64,000 nt of DNA from Siphonodentalium dalli (lineage: Eukaryota > Mollusca > Scaphopoda > Gadilida > Siphonodentaliidae). The stretch lies in NCBI GenBank assembly GCA_032622095.1, contig CP136065.1:42259503-42323502 (forward strand), given 5' to 3'. The position numbers were made by a program, and so were the translations under genes. Shown piece by piece: positions 11,035 to 22,199 of this stretch; within the stretch, counting starts at the first letter, position 1; each line of letters starts with the position of its first letter. The notes beneath the pieces were generated by a model. The model worked only from the letters and a program-made list of their open reading frames with translations, was not told the DNA's origin and searched no databases.

Positions 11035-11180
11035 TATATGGGAACCATTTATACATATAACGTGCCTCTATACCCAATTAACAACTTTTTTTTCTCACAA
11101 TGACCGTTAATACTATAGTAGAGCAGGTGATCGTGGTACAAATATAATTATTCGTGATTTTGTCCCGAAATGTTTTATTC

Positions 11181-11541
11181 TTAAAGGGGTACTGTACACT
11201 AAATCCGGCCATTTATGGGACCATCTCCTTTTATACTCAACATAACATATGCAACAAATGAATAAATTTGAGCCATGGATTAGTGCAAAATAGACTCATG
11301 TGTTGTATGAAGGATGCAAACAACATGGTAATGAATGATGAAAACGAATTTATGACTCCAGTCATATTCATAAAATCAAATTCAATATAATTACCATGTT
11401 GTTTGCATCGTTCATATAGCAGATGAGTGTATTTTGGACTCGTCAATGGCTCAAAGTCATTCATTTGTTGCATATATTCTATTGAGTATAAAAGGAGATG
11501 GTCCCATAAATGGTAGGATTTATGGTACAGTCACCCTTTAA
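11181..11541. mobile_element. MITE, 361 bp, ends TTAAAGGGGTACTGTAC
   Basis: Near-perfect inverted halves: 'gggaccatctccttttatac' near 11218 mirrors 'gtataaaaggagatggtccc' near 11488, and 'taccatgttgtttgca' mirrors near the centre. The ends carry TTAA-AGGGGTACTGTAC and GTACAGTCACCCT-TTAA. Arm B has no counterpart, so the insertion is younger than the duplication. Related copies are at 44541-45140 and a half copy near 45456-45600. The small open frames in it are palindrome artefacts. Confidence 0.85.
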
Positions 11542-12980
11542 TCATATGGAACTGTAAAAAATAATTCCTGAACCATCACAAAACCGACAATAGAATGACT
11601 TCCGATGTAACAGTTCCTGCATAGCACTTTGTAGAAATGGGTTAATTCCAATCCGTCTTCTTCTATGTTCTTGAACGTGTTCTCGGTTGATCTCGAGTTA
11701 GGGATGTTGCAATGGGGTTCCAACTGGGGTGAGACCATAAAATTTTCAACTATATAGGATTTGGTCTAATAAAATTTCCAACTATATAGGATTTGGTTTT
11801 GAGTAATGCAAAATTTCAATATTGGCTTAATGGCTTAATAAGTTGGGTTTCTATGTGTTCTTTTTAAGAGTATGATCTGTGTAAATAAAGACACTAGTAA
11901 CAAGAATGACATAGCATTGATCCATGTTTTATGTATTGAGTATTGTGCCTGTAGTACATTATACATTATATTAATCAGAATATACTTTAGGAACGAATAC
12001 GTGTTTAAATATGTATTCAAATTCCAAGACGGCACACGTTATAACTCACACAATGATAACAAGTATGCATGCTGACTGATTGTTTTATTGTTAAAGCTTA
12101 AAGTTAAAGAAATACACGGATGTCTGACAGTACTGATAGACTAGTGACAATGAATCTATGGTTGGTAAAACATACCAGTCTTAACTTGAAGGAAATGCTT
12201 TGCTTTCAATTGCATATACGTGTTCAGGTAATGAGTATTAGTGGAATTGATTTACTCAATGACTGTGTATTAACTTGTAATATTGACATTACATTGCTAA
12301 CTTGCAGGACAAATTTAAATAAACTGATTAATATACTGCTATGAGAGGAACTAAATATATAAGTATAAGTACAACTATTGGAATTTGAGTCATGAAATTT
12401 CCAACTATTGAAAATTATGGTCCTCATTGTGGGGTGAGACACACCCACACCCCATGTCGTTACGTTCCTGTCTCGAGTGTTAGAATTGTGAGCAGATGCG
12501 AATGGATCTTTCCGCACATATTCACTAGTGGGAGGATCGAGCATACGGTTGCTAGGAGACAAGGTGTATGCAGAAATATTTTAACTTATCAGCGCTCGCC
12601 ATTATGCAATAGCTATATGGAACAGGTTCCTTTATGCGCTTCGTGCACATTTTGATATTTAAAAAACTAAAATTCTTCAGATTGAGCCACTTGCTCAATT
12701 TAACATTCAACAAAGTTAAGTAAAACAATATTTATATATAAACCCGTCGGGGTACCCGAGGCATCACACCAAATCTTATTAAAATCAGTCCAATGGTCAC
12801 GTCTGGGAGCAAAATCGCGACCAAAAAAACCAGACAGACATAACATACTCGGTAATATATATCGATACACCAGAGAACAAACATTCATGAGTCTCCGTCG
12901 TGGAAATTCCTTGTTCGTGACCTTTACTCCCCACAAAATGGGAAGTGAAAACTCAAATCAGCGAACTGATGTTACGATAT
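11542..12980. other. Non-coding part of arm A
   Basis: Matches 30840-32050 of arm B with small indels. There is a local direct repeat of 'aactatataggatttgg' at about 11745-11805. No frame is conserved between the arms, and no splice-flanked exon is apparent. Confidence 0.5.
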
Positions 12981-13225
12981 GAGGCCCCCACCCCACCCCC
13001 ATGGAATACGGAATACCACTTAACACAGAGGTTGGAATACGGAATACCAGTTAACAGCCATATGGAATACATAAAAATATATGAAAACTTCATTTTTTGG
13101 AAGGTCGGCGTACGAATACCGGTATTTTTGGAATACCGAATACCTCCTAACAAAGGGGTCGGAATACGGCGTACCTCATAACAGGGCATGGAATACGGCG
13201 TACGAAAAAGGGGGTTGGGGGCCTC
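12981..13225. mobile_element. Small MITE, 245 bp, with 6 bp target duplication
   Basis: Ends GAGGCCCCCACCCC and ...GGGGTTGGGGGCCTC are inverted. CGATAT flanks both sides (12975-12980 and 13226-13231). Arm B (around 32052-32057) has a single CAATAT and no insert. The interior is a loose repeat of 'ggaatacgg' and 'gaatacc', which creates overlapping spurious frames on both strands. Confidence 0.8.
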
Positions 13226-13231
13226 CGATAT

Positions 13232-13924
13232 GCTTATGTCCACAGGTGCCCAGAACAAAAAAATACCCCACCCCAATAATACTTAATCCTGTAGGATTAT
13301 TTATTATTGGGGTGTGTCAATTATTGTTTGGAGACCTGTGATTGTGTCTGTTCCTGATGTTCACATCCCAAAGAACAGGTTGACCTTGCTCACGAGAATA
13401 GAAGAACACCGATTCGAATACGCCCAATGGTAGTTAAAACATAAGAGAACAGAGCCTAGCTACATGAAGTTCTAATTATTTTAGACTCACGAACAAGCTT
13501 CGCCAAAGTGACGGTCAAACGATCTACTTCTAGTTCTGGCAAGTTACATAGCTTCCTGATTCTACCCACATGACTTACCAACTAGAGGAATCCGAAAGCA
13601 CAATCCAAAATCTAATCTGAGTCATTCCTAAATATAGCTCCGTCCGATAACGAAACGAAACTCATAAGCTGGGACGATTCGGGGAATTCCCGATGAATTT
13701 CCCGGGTGAATTTCCGTATTTCCGAATTGCCAACAAAGAGCCCAAATACAAAATAAATACACGTATCGTCACATGTCGCAGTGCTATGTACCTACATGAA
13801 CATTAATTATTGTTGACAAAGCGAAGGGCAACACATCGCGCTAACTCTATTTCATGTACACAATTCTGGGGCGTGGCATAGATAATAATACTATATACAA
13901 TGTCCAGCCTATTCTGTTATGTAC
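13232..13924. other. Non-coding part of arm A
   Basis: Corresponds to 32060-32745 in arm B. It includes a short inverted pair, 'ccccaataat...attattgggg', near 13270-13312, and a stretch related in reverse orientation to about 36000-36380. No gene seen. Confidence 0.5.
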
Positions 13925-14535
13925 AGCTTACATGTAAATATCTAAGGCCTTTAAATCGTGCGCTGTACTTCTTCCTCAATAGGTTGAGAAGTACCTGGAA
14001 ATATGTTGCCTGATACTCACGTTTTGTTTGATAGTTAATCTGTTTCGTCGAGTAACTAATTATCCATGAAAAATATGTTTGAACTTTGAACTTTCCGGAT
14101 CTGGAGGTGGACCGCTCGTCCTTTTTACCGGTAAACTTAATCGCAAAAGTTACAATTTTCGATAATACGATTGGGTATGGAAAACACATCGCGGATGACG
14201 ATAGCATTCAGCACATCATTACACGACTGTGTTTTTGTTCTGCCTATGCCACAAGTCAGCGATGTATTTTCCCAACACAATCGTATCATCGTACAGCATG
14301 CATGGGCAACTTTTGAGATTATGTTTATCGCAAAAAACACGAGCGGTCCACCATCAAAATGCAAACATATTTTCATGTGCATGTTTAGTAACTCGACGAA
14401 ACAAATTAATTATCAAACAAAACGTGAGTATCCGGCAATACAATATTCCAGAAGCTTCCCAACCTGTCGAGGAAGTAATATACTGACTACTGCGCATGTT
14501 TTTAAAAGGCATCAGATGTTTACCTGGCTGGCATA
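13925..14535. mobile_element. Large inverted-repeat (foldback) element, arm A
   Basis: The left arm (13925-14190) and right arm (14260-14535) are imperfect reverse complements. Landmarks are 'gttttgtttgatagttaat' against 'attatcaaacaaaacgtga' and 'ggtggaccgctcgtcc' against 'acgagcggtccacc'. A spacer of about 70-110 bp separates them. Arm B holds a copy (32750-33370) with a longer centre, and a third, inverted copy lies near 35640-36140. No transposase is present. Confidence 0.75.
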
Positions 14536-14698
14536 ATGGCTGTAACCGTAAAACGGAGGCCCTGTATCTATGCACGTCCCTTATATGATCTTATATCACA
14601 TCAGGACTCTTAACCGAACCTTTTTCAGTGATTTGATACCAGATTATATACCTGTCGTGACGTCACTGATTGAACGATCCACCAGATCAATCTCTGCC

Positions 14699-14986
14699 AG
14701 AGTTATCTATCTTATCGATATATTCACCTCTGTCACAGTACCTACCAGAGTTATCTATCTTATCGATATATTCACCTCTGTCACAGTACCTACCAGAGTT
14801 ATCTATCTTATCGATATATTCACCTCTGCCACAGTACCTACCAGAGTTATCTATCTTATCGATATATTCACCTCTGTCACAGTACCTACCAGAGTTATCT
14901 ATCTTATCGATATATTCACCTCTGTCACAGTACCTACCAGAGTTATCTATCTTATCGATATATTCACCTCTGTCACAGTACCAATT
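14699..14986. repeat. 48 bp minisatellite, 6 copies
   Basis: Six near-identical units start 'agagttatctatcttatcg' at 14699, 14747, 14795 and onward. The unit length is a multiple of three, so repeat-peptide frames stay open on both strands; these are artefacts. Confidence 0.95.
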
Positions 14987-15480
14987 ATTACAAGATTCTT
15001 GTAAATTCAGAGGAATGCAACTACAATTATGAGTATTGCTTTGGCATGTGAATGACTCCTGTGTGTCGTGGAGAGAACTGATGCACCGCATTAACAGTTA
15101 ATTCAATTGTTTTATACGATACGAAACTACGAGTTGTATTTTTTTGCGCAATAACTCTGTGATATTACTTGATTAATTTAGTAGCAGATATCATTTTAAT
15201 CTCAACTGTGACAGAGGTGAATATATCGTTAACTCTGGTCGTTAAGTTATGGGAATATATCGTTAATTATGGGAATATATCGTTAACTATGGCCGCCAGA
15301 CATGCAAGAAACCCATCCTAAGTAACCCAACAGAAACTCATCCGCCATTCAAAGCCTGTCTGTCTGTAGCAGTCTGAGCAATGGCAACTCGCACTGTTTC
15401 TTTGATTTTACTGTCCCGGATTGCCTGGCAAATTGTCCCACTTTGCCTAAAGGCACGGGCAGACCCAAGTACGACTGTTC
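14987..15480. other. Flank of the 48 bp minisatellite with an inverted echo
   Basis: At about 15207-15290 'ctgtgacagaggtgaatata' is the reverse complement of the minisatellite core. It is followed by three short 'gggaatatatcgttaa' repeats. No gene seen. Confidence 0.6.
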
Positions 15481-16198
15481 AAGTTATGGCCCGAACAAAC
15501 ATCGGACGGACCAAAAAGCCAACATTTCCATATAAACAACGTTGAATAACTCTAGAATAGAAAGCTCGAACAGAACTATTGAACCCCCCATTGAATATCG
15601 TCATATTAGTAAATATTTAAGTAAAAAATTATTGAACACGCCTTTGAATGTCATCATAGTGGTGAACATACATGCCAAATTACATTGAGATCCAAACACT
15701 GCTATTCAAGTTATGACATGAACAGACATCGTTACAGGCGGATACGGACAGACGACTGACGATATGGTATTTATGGGACTTCCAGTTTGTGGGAACTTCG
15801 ACAAGAGTTATGGGACTTCAATATCGTGTTCTTCCGAACTGCCTCTTCTGGGACTAAACCACAAAATACCAAGTTTCAAGGCGATTGAAGATCCAAAACT
15901 AATAATCACCCCGAAACCAAAAAACCAAAAACAAATGGCAAAACAAATGGCCATAACTCCGACAACTTAGGGGAAATTCGAAAGTGACGAAGCATGTGCT
16001 GGGAATTTTACCGATTTATTGGACTTTTTGAAGGTATCAAAAGATGTCCATATCAAAAGATAGCCATGGGGTTCTATATAGGACTTTTGTCTGAATTAAA
16101 TTTTAACATGCTTATGAAACATAATAATGAGACAATATACATTCAAATTGTGGGACTTTCAAAAAGTTTCATGAGCCAGAGAAAAGCCCCAAAACATA

Positions 16199-18473
16199 CC
16201 ATTCGTAAAGACGCCCCGACGGACAGACATTCGTAAAGACGCCCCGACGGACAGCCATTCGTAAAGACGCCCCGACGGACAGACATTCTTAAAGACGTCC
16301 CGACGGACAGCCATTCGTAAAGACGCCCCGACGAACAGCCATTCGTAAAGACGCTCCGACGGACAGCCATTCTTAAAGACGTCCCGACGGACAGCCATTC
16401 GTAAAGACGCCCCGACGGACAGCCATTCGTAAAGACGCCCCGACGGACAGACATTCGTAAAGACGCCCCGACGGACAGCCATTCGTAAAGACGCCCCGAC
16501 GAACAGCCATTCGTAAAGACGCTCCGACGGACAGCCATTCGTAAAGACGCCCCGACGGACAGCCATTCGTAAAGACGCTCCGACGGACAGCCATTCGTAA
16601 AGACGCCCCGACGGACAGACATTCTTAAAGACGTCCCGACGGACAGCCATTCGTAAAGACGCCCCGACGAACAGCCATTCGTAAAGACGCTCCGACGGAC
16701 AGCCATTCTTAAAGACGTCCCGACGGACAGCCATTCGTAAAGACGCCCCGACGGACAGCCATTCGTAAAGACGCCCCGACGGACAACCATTCTTAAAGAC
16801 GCCACGACGGACAGCCATTCGTAAAGACGCCCCGACGGACAACCATTCTTAAAGACGCCATGACGGACAGCCATTCATAAAGACGCCCCGACGGACAGCC
16901 ATTCGTAAAGACGCCCCGACGGACAGACATTCGTAAAGACGCCCCGACGGACAGCCATTCGTAAAGACGCCCCGACGAACAGCCATTCGTAAAGACGCTC
17001 CGACGGACAGCCATTCGTAAAGACGCCCCGACGGAGAGCCATTCGTAAAGACGCTCCGACGGACAGCCATTCGTAAAGACGCCCCGACGGACAGCCATTC
17101 GTAAAGACGCCCCGACGGATAGCCATTCGTAAAAACGCCCCGACGGACAGCCATTCGCAAAGACGCTCCGACGGACAGCCATTCGTAAAGACGCCCCGAC
17201 GGACAGCCATTCTTAAAGACGCCACGACGGATAGCCATTCGTAAAGACGCCCTGACGGACAGCCATTCTTAAAGACGCCACGACGGACAGCCATTCGTAA
17301 AGACGCCCCGACGGACAGCCATTCTTAAAGACGCCACGACGGATAGCCATTCGTAAAGACGCCCCGACGGACAACCATTCTTAAAGACGCCACGACGGAC
17401 AGCCATTCGTAAATACGCCCCGACGGACAACCATTCTTAAAGACGCCATGACGGACAGCCATTCATAAAGACGCCCCGACGGACAACCATTCTTAAAGAC
17501 GCCATGATGGACAGCCATTCGTAAAGACGCCCCGACGGACAGCCATTCATAAAGACGCCCCGACGGACAGACATTCTTAAAGACGCCATGACGGACAGCC
17601 ATTCGTAAAGACGCCCCGACGGACAGCCATTCGTAAAGACGCCCCGATTGACAGACATTCTTAAAGACGTCCCGACGGACAGCCATTCGTAAAGACGCCC
17701 CGACGGACAGACATTCTTAAAGACGTCCCGACGGACAGCCATTCGTAAAGACGCCCCGACGAACAGCCATTCGTAAAGACGCTCCGACGGACAGCCATTC
17801 GTGAAGACGCCCCGACGGACAGCCATTCGTAAAGACGCTCCGACGGACAGCCATTCGTAAAGACGCCCCGACGGACAGCCATTCGTAAAGACGCCCCGAC
17901 GGATAGCCATTCGTAAAGACGCCCCGACGGACAGCCATTCGTAAAGACGCTCCGACGGACAGCCATTCGTAAAGACGCCCCGACGGACAGCCATTCTTAA
18001 AGACGCCACGACGGATAGCCATTCGTAAAGACGCCCCGACGGACAGCCATTCTTAAAGACGCCACGACGGATAGCCATTCGTAAAGACGCCCCGACGGAC
18101 AACCATTCTTAAAGACGCCACGACGGACAGCCATTCGTAAAGACGCCCCGACGGACAGCCATTCTTAAAGACGCCACGACGGACAGCCATTCGTAAAGAC
18201 GCCCCGACGGACAGCCATTCTTAAAGACGCCACGACGGATAGCCATTCGTAAAGACGCCCCGACGGACAACCATTCTTAAAGACGCCACGACGGACAGCC
18301 ATTCGTAAAGACGCCCCGACGGACAACCATTCTTAAAGACGCCATGACGGACAGCCATTCATAAAGACGCCCCGACGGACAACCATTCTTAAAGACGCCA
18401 TGACGGACAGCCATTCGTAAAGACGCCCCGACGGACAGCCATTCATAAAGACGCCCCGACGGACAGCCATTAA
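16199..18473. repeat. 28 bp minisatellite, about 81 copies
   Basis: Unit 'ccattcgtaaagacgccccg' + 'acggacag'. Variants include 'cttaaagacgtcccg', 'gccacgacgg' and 'gctccgacgg', which recur in higher-order blocks. Because 28 is one more than a multiple of three, successive units shift frame and the reading repeats every 84 bp. The minus strand lacks stops in all three frames, giving many overlapping 28-residue-repeat open frames that are not evidence of a gene. The paralogous locus at 57787-57932 has only about five units. Confidence 0.97.
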
Positions 18474-18609
18474 TGTGGTCTTTACGTGGTCGTTCTTTTG
18501 TTGTTTTTGACAGGTTTGACCACTTAAGACTTCCTCTTAACTCCTAAATTGTACGTAATAACGGGCATTAGGTGATAGTTTGTAAATAACCCACCAGGAG
18601 ATTGCTGAC

Positions 18610-19196
18610 CTGCTCCGGGTGAATTATGCAGCCAATACTCACGCGATTTGATAGCGAAAGATATACAAACGTGGTTGACGATTAGATAACGATTTATATT
18701 CAATCGCAGTAACATGTGCCACGCGGGATTTGGATTGAGGTTAGGAGTATTGACTAAATAACGGAGATGTTTGAAGAAGTCTTTTAAAAGAGCGTTGGAA
18801 TGGGTTATTAATGTGGTTTAAAGAGCGTTGAAATGGGTTATTAATGTGTTTTAAAGAGCATTGGAATGGGTTATTAATGTGGTTTAAAGAGCGTTGGAAT
18901 GGGTTATTAATGTGGTTTAAAGAGCGTTGAAATGGGTTATTAATGTGTTTTAAAGAGCATTGGAATGGGTTATTAATGTGGTTTAAAGGGCATTGTAATG
19001 GGTTATTAATGTGTTTTAAAGAGAGTTTCCTAACATCTGTGTTGTAAATTCGTTCATATCATATCTCCGTTATTTAGTCAAAGCACGTTCTGGATTGAAT
19101 ATCAATCACTATATATCCGTGAACCTCGAATAAGTATCTTTCGCTATCGAATCGTGTGCGTATATATACTAGGTGGAATTATGCCACTTCGTGTGG
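18610..19196. mobile_element. Foldback element with internal tandem repeat
   Basis: The outer arms ('gattatgcag'-type text through 'gtgccacgcgg' on the left) mirror 19120-19196. The inner arms 'gactaaataacggaga' (18757) and 'tctccgttatttagtc' (about 19066) are exact inverses. The homologous copy at 58330-58914 retains the outer arms more completely. A solo inner-arm sequence occurs at about 51296. It is non-coding. Confidence 0.6.
18787..19022. repeat. 33 bp tandem repeat, about 7 copies
   Basis: Unit 'aaagagcgttggaatgggtt' + 'attaatgtggttt', with G/A and C/A variants. The paralogous position near 58510-58680 has only two diverged units embedded in a larger ~115 bp duplication. Confidence 0.9.
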
Positions 19197-19268
19197 GGGA
19201 AGCGTTGTAAGCTTATACGGGAATATTGTGGAACCAGCGACTCTGCCTGAAAATTACACACCTCTGTG

Positions 19269-19526
19269 TTAACCCTTTCTTTACAAATTAGTTATTGGAA
19301 ATGTTCAGATAATAAGTTCATCAAACAGTTTGTTGAACTTATTTTGCCTGAACATTTATTTTCAATCAATAGGTATATTTTTCCCATCTCCCGAACTTTT
19401 GTCTTTTGTGTGTCTGCCTGTCGTCTGCTTATATTTCCTGAACATCCCGCCAAGATGAATAATAAGCTATTCCAACGTATACTGGTATATGTATGTAACT
19501 GGTGGGTGACGGGTAATGAAAAGGTT
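19269..19526. mobile_element. piggyBac-like MITE
   Basis: Starts TTAA-CCCTTTCTTTACAAAT and ends ...GTAATGAAAAGG-TTA, related to the clean copy at 48691-48959. The interior shares 'tgaacatcccgccaagatga'. The paralogous copy is at 58984-59233. Confidence 0.65.
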
Positions 19527-19717
19527 ACACTTCTCTTCAGATTTAATAAATCCGATTAAAATGCGCTCTTGAAATTGAAATATCGAAATGCTATAAAACC
19601 TGGACTAAAACCAAATTAGGTTATACACAACCATTACTTTAAAATTGTTTTCTCTTTGTCGTTTTGAAAAAAAAGAGTAATTTTTCGTGTTTGAAGATGA
19701 CAGCATACCAGAGCCTT

Positions 19718-20116
19718 TAAAGGTACTCAATCCGAACAGAGGGTCCCCATCTCAACAGATTCCAACAACAACAATCCGATCAGAGGGTCCTATATTACTG
19801 TTTCTTTGGCTTTGGGGGTAAAAAATATTTGATTCGAGTCGAGGAACCCATCAAACAAAGCTCAGAGTTATTAGATATTGATTTTTGAAATTTGTTATTT
19901 ACTCGAGATGAGTACTAATAATTGCCTTCAACTGCCGTAATCTGCTCGGGGTGTGTACTAATAATTGCCGTAAATTTCGTATCCAGCTCGAGATTTGTAC
20001 ACCAAAACTCTATTCAAACAGACAAGGATGGATAACTCTAAAATCAAGTGGTAATAATAACGCAATTTTGACTGAGATCTGGGCCAGAAAGTATTCCCGT
20101 ATTGAGTACCTTTAAT
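19718..20116. mobile_element. MITE, ends TTAAAGGTACTCAAT
   Basis: The ends TTAAAGGTACTCAAT and ATTGAGTACCTTTAA are exact inverses. The interior contains imperfect internal inversions ('gattcgagtcgaggaa', 'ccagctcgaga'). Relatives are at 43335-43795 and 59624-60060; the latter has part of its interior in the opposite orientation. Confidence 0.8.
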
Positions 20117-20152
20117 ATGAAATATTTTGATTGAAAAACATTCAGCGGTATT

Positions 20153-20415
20153 CATGTATTTACATTATATGTAGCATGTATTTACATTATATGTAGCATG
20201 TATTTACATTATATGTAGCATGTATTTACATTATATGTAGCATGTATTTACATTATATGTAGCATGTATTTACATTATATGTAGCATGTATTTACATTAT
20301 ATGTAGCATGTATTTACATTATATGTAGCATGTATTTACATTACATGTAGCATGTATTTACATTATATGTAGCATGTATTTACATACATGTAGCATGTAT
20401 TTACATACATGTAGC
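20153..20415. repeat. 22 bp tandem repeat, about 12 copies
   Basis: Unit 'catgtatttacattatatgt' + 'ag'. The last units lose four bases ('tttacatacatgtagc'). Confidence 0.97.
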
Positions 20416-21069
20416 ATATATATAAACGGCGAATAATTGACATCGAGTTAGTATTCCCTTAATCTAATTGTATTATCGTTTTCACGCCTTATTTACATCT
20501 GGAATATGCACAATGGTGTGCCGACAAGTTTTTTTGTGTGTATCACACGCCCCCCCCCCCCCCCCCCCACCCCACCCCCTGTCCCTCACACCACCACTAT
20601 GGTCAATTTGTTCAACCTTTAGAAATTTCATACCTAACACAACATTAGTTGTAAATTTCACACAAATAGGTTTTTAGACCAACAGTCTCATATTTTTCTA
20701 CTTGTGGACTGAAATGGCCATCATATGGGCATTGTCCAACCTTATACATGGGAGGCAGGTTTGAAATATCCAACAGTTGATGTCAATCTAGATGCATTAC
20801 ATTGTGGCTTTTCGCATTAAGCTCATTCATCCAATGGCTTATTATTATCGGGAGTGAAGTTCATGAAATATAAGCAGACGACAGGCAAACAAACAAAAAT
20901 ACAAGTGCAGAAGATGGGAAGAATAATCACATTGATTAAAAGTTAAATGTACAGGTGATAAGTTCAACAAACATGGCCGTTTGTTGAACTTATTATTGTT
21001 TGAACATATCCTATGAGAACTACAATAACCAGTGAATATTTAGTATAGATAGGGTTTTTACACACATAA
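20416..21069. other. Non-coding, with poly-C run and reversed MITE remnant
   Basis: A run of about 19 C lies at 20550-20568. Around 20850-21010 there is a reverse-oriented remnant of the piggyBac-like MITE family ('gccgtttgttgaacttatt', with 'cagacgacaggcaaac'). No gene seen. Confidence 0.55.
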
Positions 21070-22130
21070 GATGTGTATAATTTTTAAGCGCAGTCGTTGA
21101 TTCCATTCAAAACGAATGTTGAAGTTGAGAGCAAAGTATGACGTACATGCAGAGTATAATTTTGAAGCGCAGTCATGGGTTCCATTCAAAACGAATGTTG
21201 AAGTTGAGAGCAAAGTATGACGTACATGCAGAGTATAATTTTTAAGCGCAGTCATGGGTTCCATTCAAAACGAATGTTGAAGTTCAGAGCAAAGTATGAC
21301 GTACATGCAGAGTATAATTTTTAAGCGCAGTCATGGGTTCCATTCAAAACGAATGTTGAAGTTAAGAGCAAAATATGACGTATTATTATTATTATTATTA
21401 TATTTACATTTAAAAACGCATTAGACAGTAAATTAGTTTCAATGCGCTTTACAATAGAAATACATGTACAGTTTAAAACAAAGAGATAACACAATATGGA
21501 TACTAAAATATATAATGAGTTTAAAAGAGGCCAAGGAGAATTAAAATACTACCTAAATACAGATACGTACACAGCTAAAAAAAAAAAAAAAGTAACAAAT
21601 CACGAATATGGAATATATGAAAAATTAGTCAATCGAAAATAAGTGCGAATATTGTCAATTTGGCAACTGAAAACATTGACGAAACAGATATGTTTTTAGC
21701 AAAACTTTTTAAAACTTTGAACAGAGTGACAGCGCCTGGTGTTCATTGGCAGTTTTTCCACAGCGCGATGGACACTTCCTGGAAACATAACTTTCCATGC
21801 TTATTGTTCGGTTTGCCGCCAATAGTATTCAGGTGGAATCCGGTGGTGTTGGACCGAGTTTTTCCTCCCGATCTCACTTGAAACATGTCCGTGATATAAT
21901 CAGGTGATTCCATGTGGAGAGATTGGAACACAATTACAGCACATTTAAACTGAATCCTAAATCTGAATGTCATGATGTGCTCTTGGATTAAAAATTGGGT
22001 TATATGATCATATTTACATTTATTATTCATTAAGCGAACACAAGCGTACATGCAGAGTATAATTTTAAGGCGCAGTCAATGGGTTCCATTCAAAATTAAT
22101 GTTGAAGTTTAGACCAATTTATGACGTAAA
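21070..22130. repeat. 79 bp tandem repeat (5 units), split by an insertion
   Basis: 'agtc' of successive units is at 21092, 21171, 21250 and 21329. The unit includes 'ttccattcaaaacgaatgtt' and 'gacgtacatgcagagt'. The array breaks at 21382 and resumes at 22045 with the expected next text. Confidence 0.9.
21383..22044. mobile_element. 662 bp insertion inside the 79 bp array
   Basis: The array text 'gaCGTA' (ending 21382) is followed by foreign sequence, and the array resumes with CGTA (22045-22048) then 'catgcagag'. This implies a 4 bp target duplication. The insert begins with an ATT microsatellite and includes 'gcgctttacaatag', a motif I associate with dispersed invertebrate repeats. No clear inverted termini or transposase seen, so the class is unknown. 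Confidence 0.6.
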
Positions 22131-22199
22131 AGTAAGTACATACACATGTACCTGCAAGGCCCTGGCATCGCTCTGCCAACATTGAACCACACCATTAGA

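Larger units (their letters stand above)
225..14535. repeat. Segmental duplication, arm A (direct copy of 23868-33370)
   Basis: Read side by side, this stretch and the one starting near 23868 match in the same order and orientation: the flank at 390-860, the TRIM-like gene, its upstream region, 7941-8670, the TIR element at 9430-11034, and the unique sequence up to about 14535. Arm A is longer because it holds insertions absent from arm B: 862-3437, 6086-7940, a 45 bp repeat expansion at 8674-9210, 11181-11541 and 12981-13225. Arm B has its own insertion at 29818-30754. The limits are approximate, since I aligned by eye. Confidence 0.85.
15480..20116. repeat. Second segmental duplication, copy 1 (pairs with 57010-60060)
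   Basis: Order and orientation match 57010-60060: the block around 'cggacggaccaaaaag', the 'actaaaccacaaaataccaa' block, the 28 bp minisatellite, the foldback around 18610-19196, the piggyBac-like MITE, then the TTAAAGGTACTCA-type MITE. The copy here is longer mainly through minisatellite expansion. Confidence 0.8.

Noticed and set aside
11237-11473. 78-codon minus-strand frame
   Set aside because: Lies across the two halves of a palindromic MITE, absent from arm B.
12953-13341. Overlapping 78-107 codon frames on both strands
   Set aside because: Created by the 'ggaatacgg' repeats of a MITE inserted only in arm A.
14570-15091. 16-residue repeat frames on both strands
   Set aside because: By-product of the 48 bp minisatellite; no gene context.
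16143-18102. Many overlapping minus-strand open frames of 70-243 codons with 28-residue repeats
   Set aside because: They arise because a 28 bp minisatellite unit lacks stops in every minus-strand frame. Frames overlap one another and the paralogous locus has only five units.
16199-18473. CRISPR-like appearance of regular 28 bp repeats
   Set aside because: Units are contiguous with no unique spacers, and the surroundings are eukaryotic.
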